Part shown: piece by piece, positions 14,202-14,574 of the stretch
How positions within the stretch are numbered: the first letter of the stretch is position 1
Layout: each line of letters begins with the position of its first letter
Assembly: GCA_052034525.1 (NCBI GenBank)
Contig: JBPOIK010000019.1
Span: forward strand, 1-14,574
Reading direction: 5' to 3'
Source of the DNA: JAFGJQ01 sp052034525
GTDB taxonomy: Bacteria > Planctomycetota > Phycisphaerae > UBA1845
DNA: 14,574 nucleotides
Position numbers and translations under genes: made by a program
The notes under the pieces: model-generated
Databases searched by the model: none
The model's input: the letters and a program-made list of their open reading frames with translations, nothing else
Told to the model about the DNA's origin: nothing

Positions 14202-14236
14202 CGTCGCACACCTCCAGGTTCGGTGGCGGGCGGGTG

Positions 14237-14574
14237 TCAGGAGGTTGGTTCTGGCTCACCCAGATCCGGCAGCCCGTTGTACTCATTCATGGCCGCCTCG
14301 ACGCCCCGTGCCAGCCAGCTTTCCACCGCGTCGGCGGCTCGATGCACCACCAGACGCATGATCGGTTCCTCTGCTTCCGCAAAACAATCCAGCACATATC
14401 GGGCCGGATCGCCAACCGGCCCGCCGATGCCGATCCGCAGCCGGGCGAAATCCTCCGTGCCCAGCCGATTCACAATGTCCGACAGCCCGTTGTGGCTGCC
14501 CGCCGAGCCACGGGCTCGAAGCCGCAACCGGCCCAGCGGCAGAGCGAAATCGTCGCTGATCACCAGCAGATCCG
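14237..14574 (-). CDS. pth: Peptidyl-tRNA hydrolase (Pth), 5' end outside window
   Basis: Pth recycles peptidyl-tRNA by cutting the ester between peptide and tRNA. Only the C-terminal part (about 112 residues) is present; the frame is open to the right edge, so the start lies beyond it. A GTG at 14563 is internal. Visible family features are DLLVISDDFALPLGRLRLR, which contains the conserved Asp (E. coli D93), SAGSHNGL with the catalytic-site Asn (E. coli N114; the family more often has GGHNGL), and FARLRIGIGGP. The N-terminal Asn and His of the active site are not in the window. Its place before rpsF matches many bacterial chromosomes, where it often follows the bL25 gene. Confidence 0.93.
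   Translation of the reverse strand, partial: DLLVISDDFALPLGRLRLRARGSAGSHNGLSDIVNRLGTEDFARLRIGIGGPVGDPARYVLDCFAEAEEPIMRLVVHRAADAVESWLARGVEAAMNEYNGLPDLGEPEPTS

Overview
The window is GC-rich bacterial chromosome, most likely from the Planctomycetota and probably from a Phycisphaerae-like lineage. That placement is inference. It rests on a secreted protein with tandem GEVED modules and a dockerin-like C-terminus, a lipoprotein whose mature N-terminus is a glycine run followed by Asn-Asp-Asn repeats, the GC content, and scattered housekeeping genes. No rRNA or tRNA gene, insertion sequence, CRISPR array, prophage or other mobile element was seen.

Left part (1-4064), surface proteins. A large secreted protein enters from the left on the + strand. 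It carries near-identical 233-residue modules, an Ig-like segment and a degenerate dockerin-like pair. It ends at 1909 in front of a strong hairpin terminator. Facing it on the - strand is a 500-residue lipoprotein with a good promoter, a structured leader and a strong ribosome binding site. The two spacers longer than 300 bases (1910-2233 and 3737-4064) hold these hairpins and the promoter, and no convincing gene.

Middle-left (4065-5849), sugar metabolism. A D-lyxose ketol-isomerase (-) and a PfkB-family sugar kinase (+) are transcribed divergently from a spacer of under 100 bases. Together they suggest a small isomerase-kinase step feeding a ketose into central metabolism.

Centre (5867-11128), information and amino-acid genes. 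trpD and mutS run in series on the - strand, and mnmE runs divergently from trpD. TrpD and MnmE are complete but each carries substitutions at positions normally conserved for catalysis.

Right part (11157-14574), a translation and replication cluster on the - strand. In transcription order it is pth (entering from beyond the window), rpsF, ssb, rplI, dnaB. The arrangement matches the widespread rpsF-ssb-rpsR-rplI cluster, except that rpsR is absent. dnaB starts inside the end of rplI, so the two are probably translationally coupled.

No unmistakably new system was found. The points most worth following up are the altered TrpD and MnmE motifs, the homogenised GEVED duplication with its dockerin-like tail, the repeat-bearing lipoprotein and its leader, and the missing rpsR.
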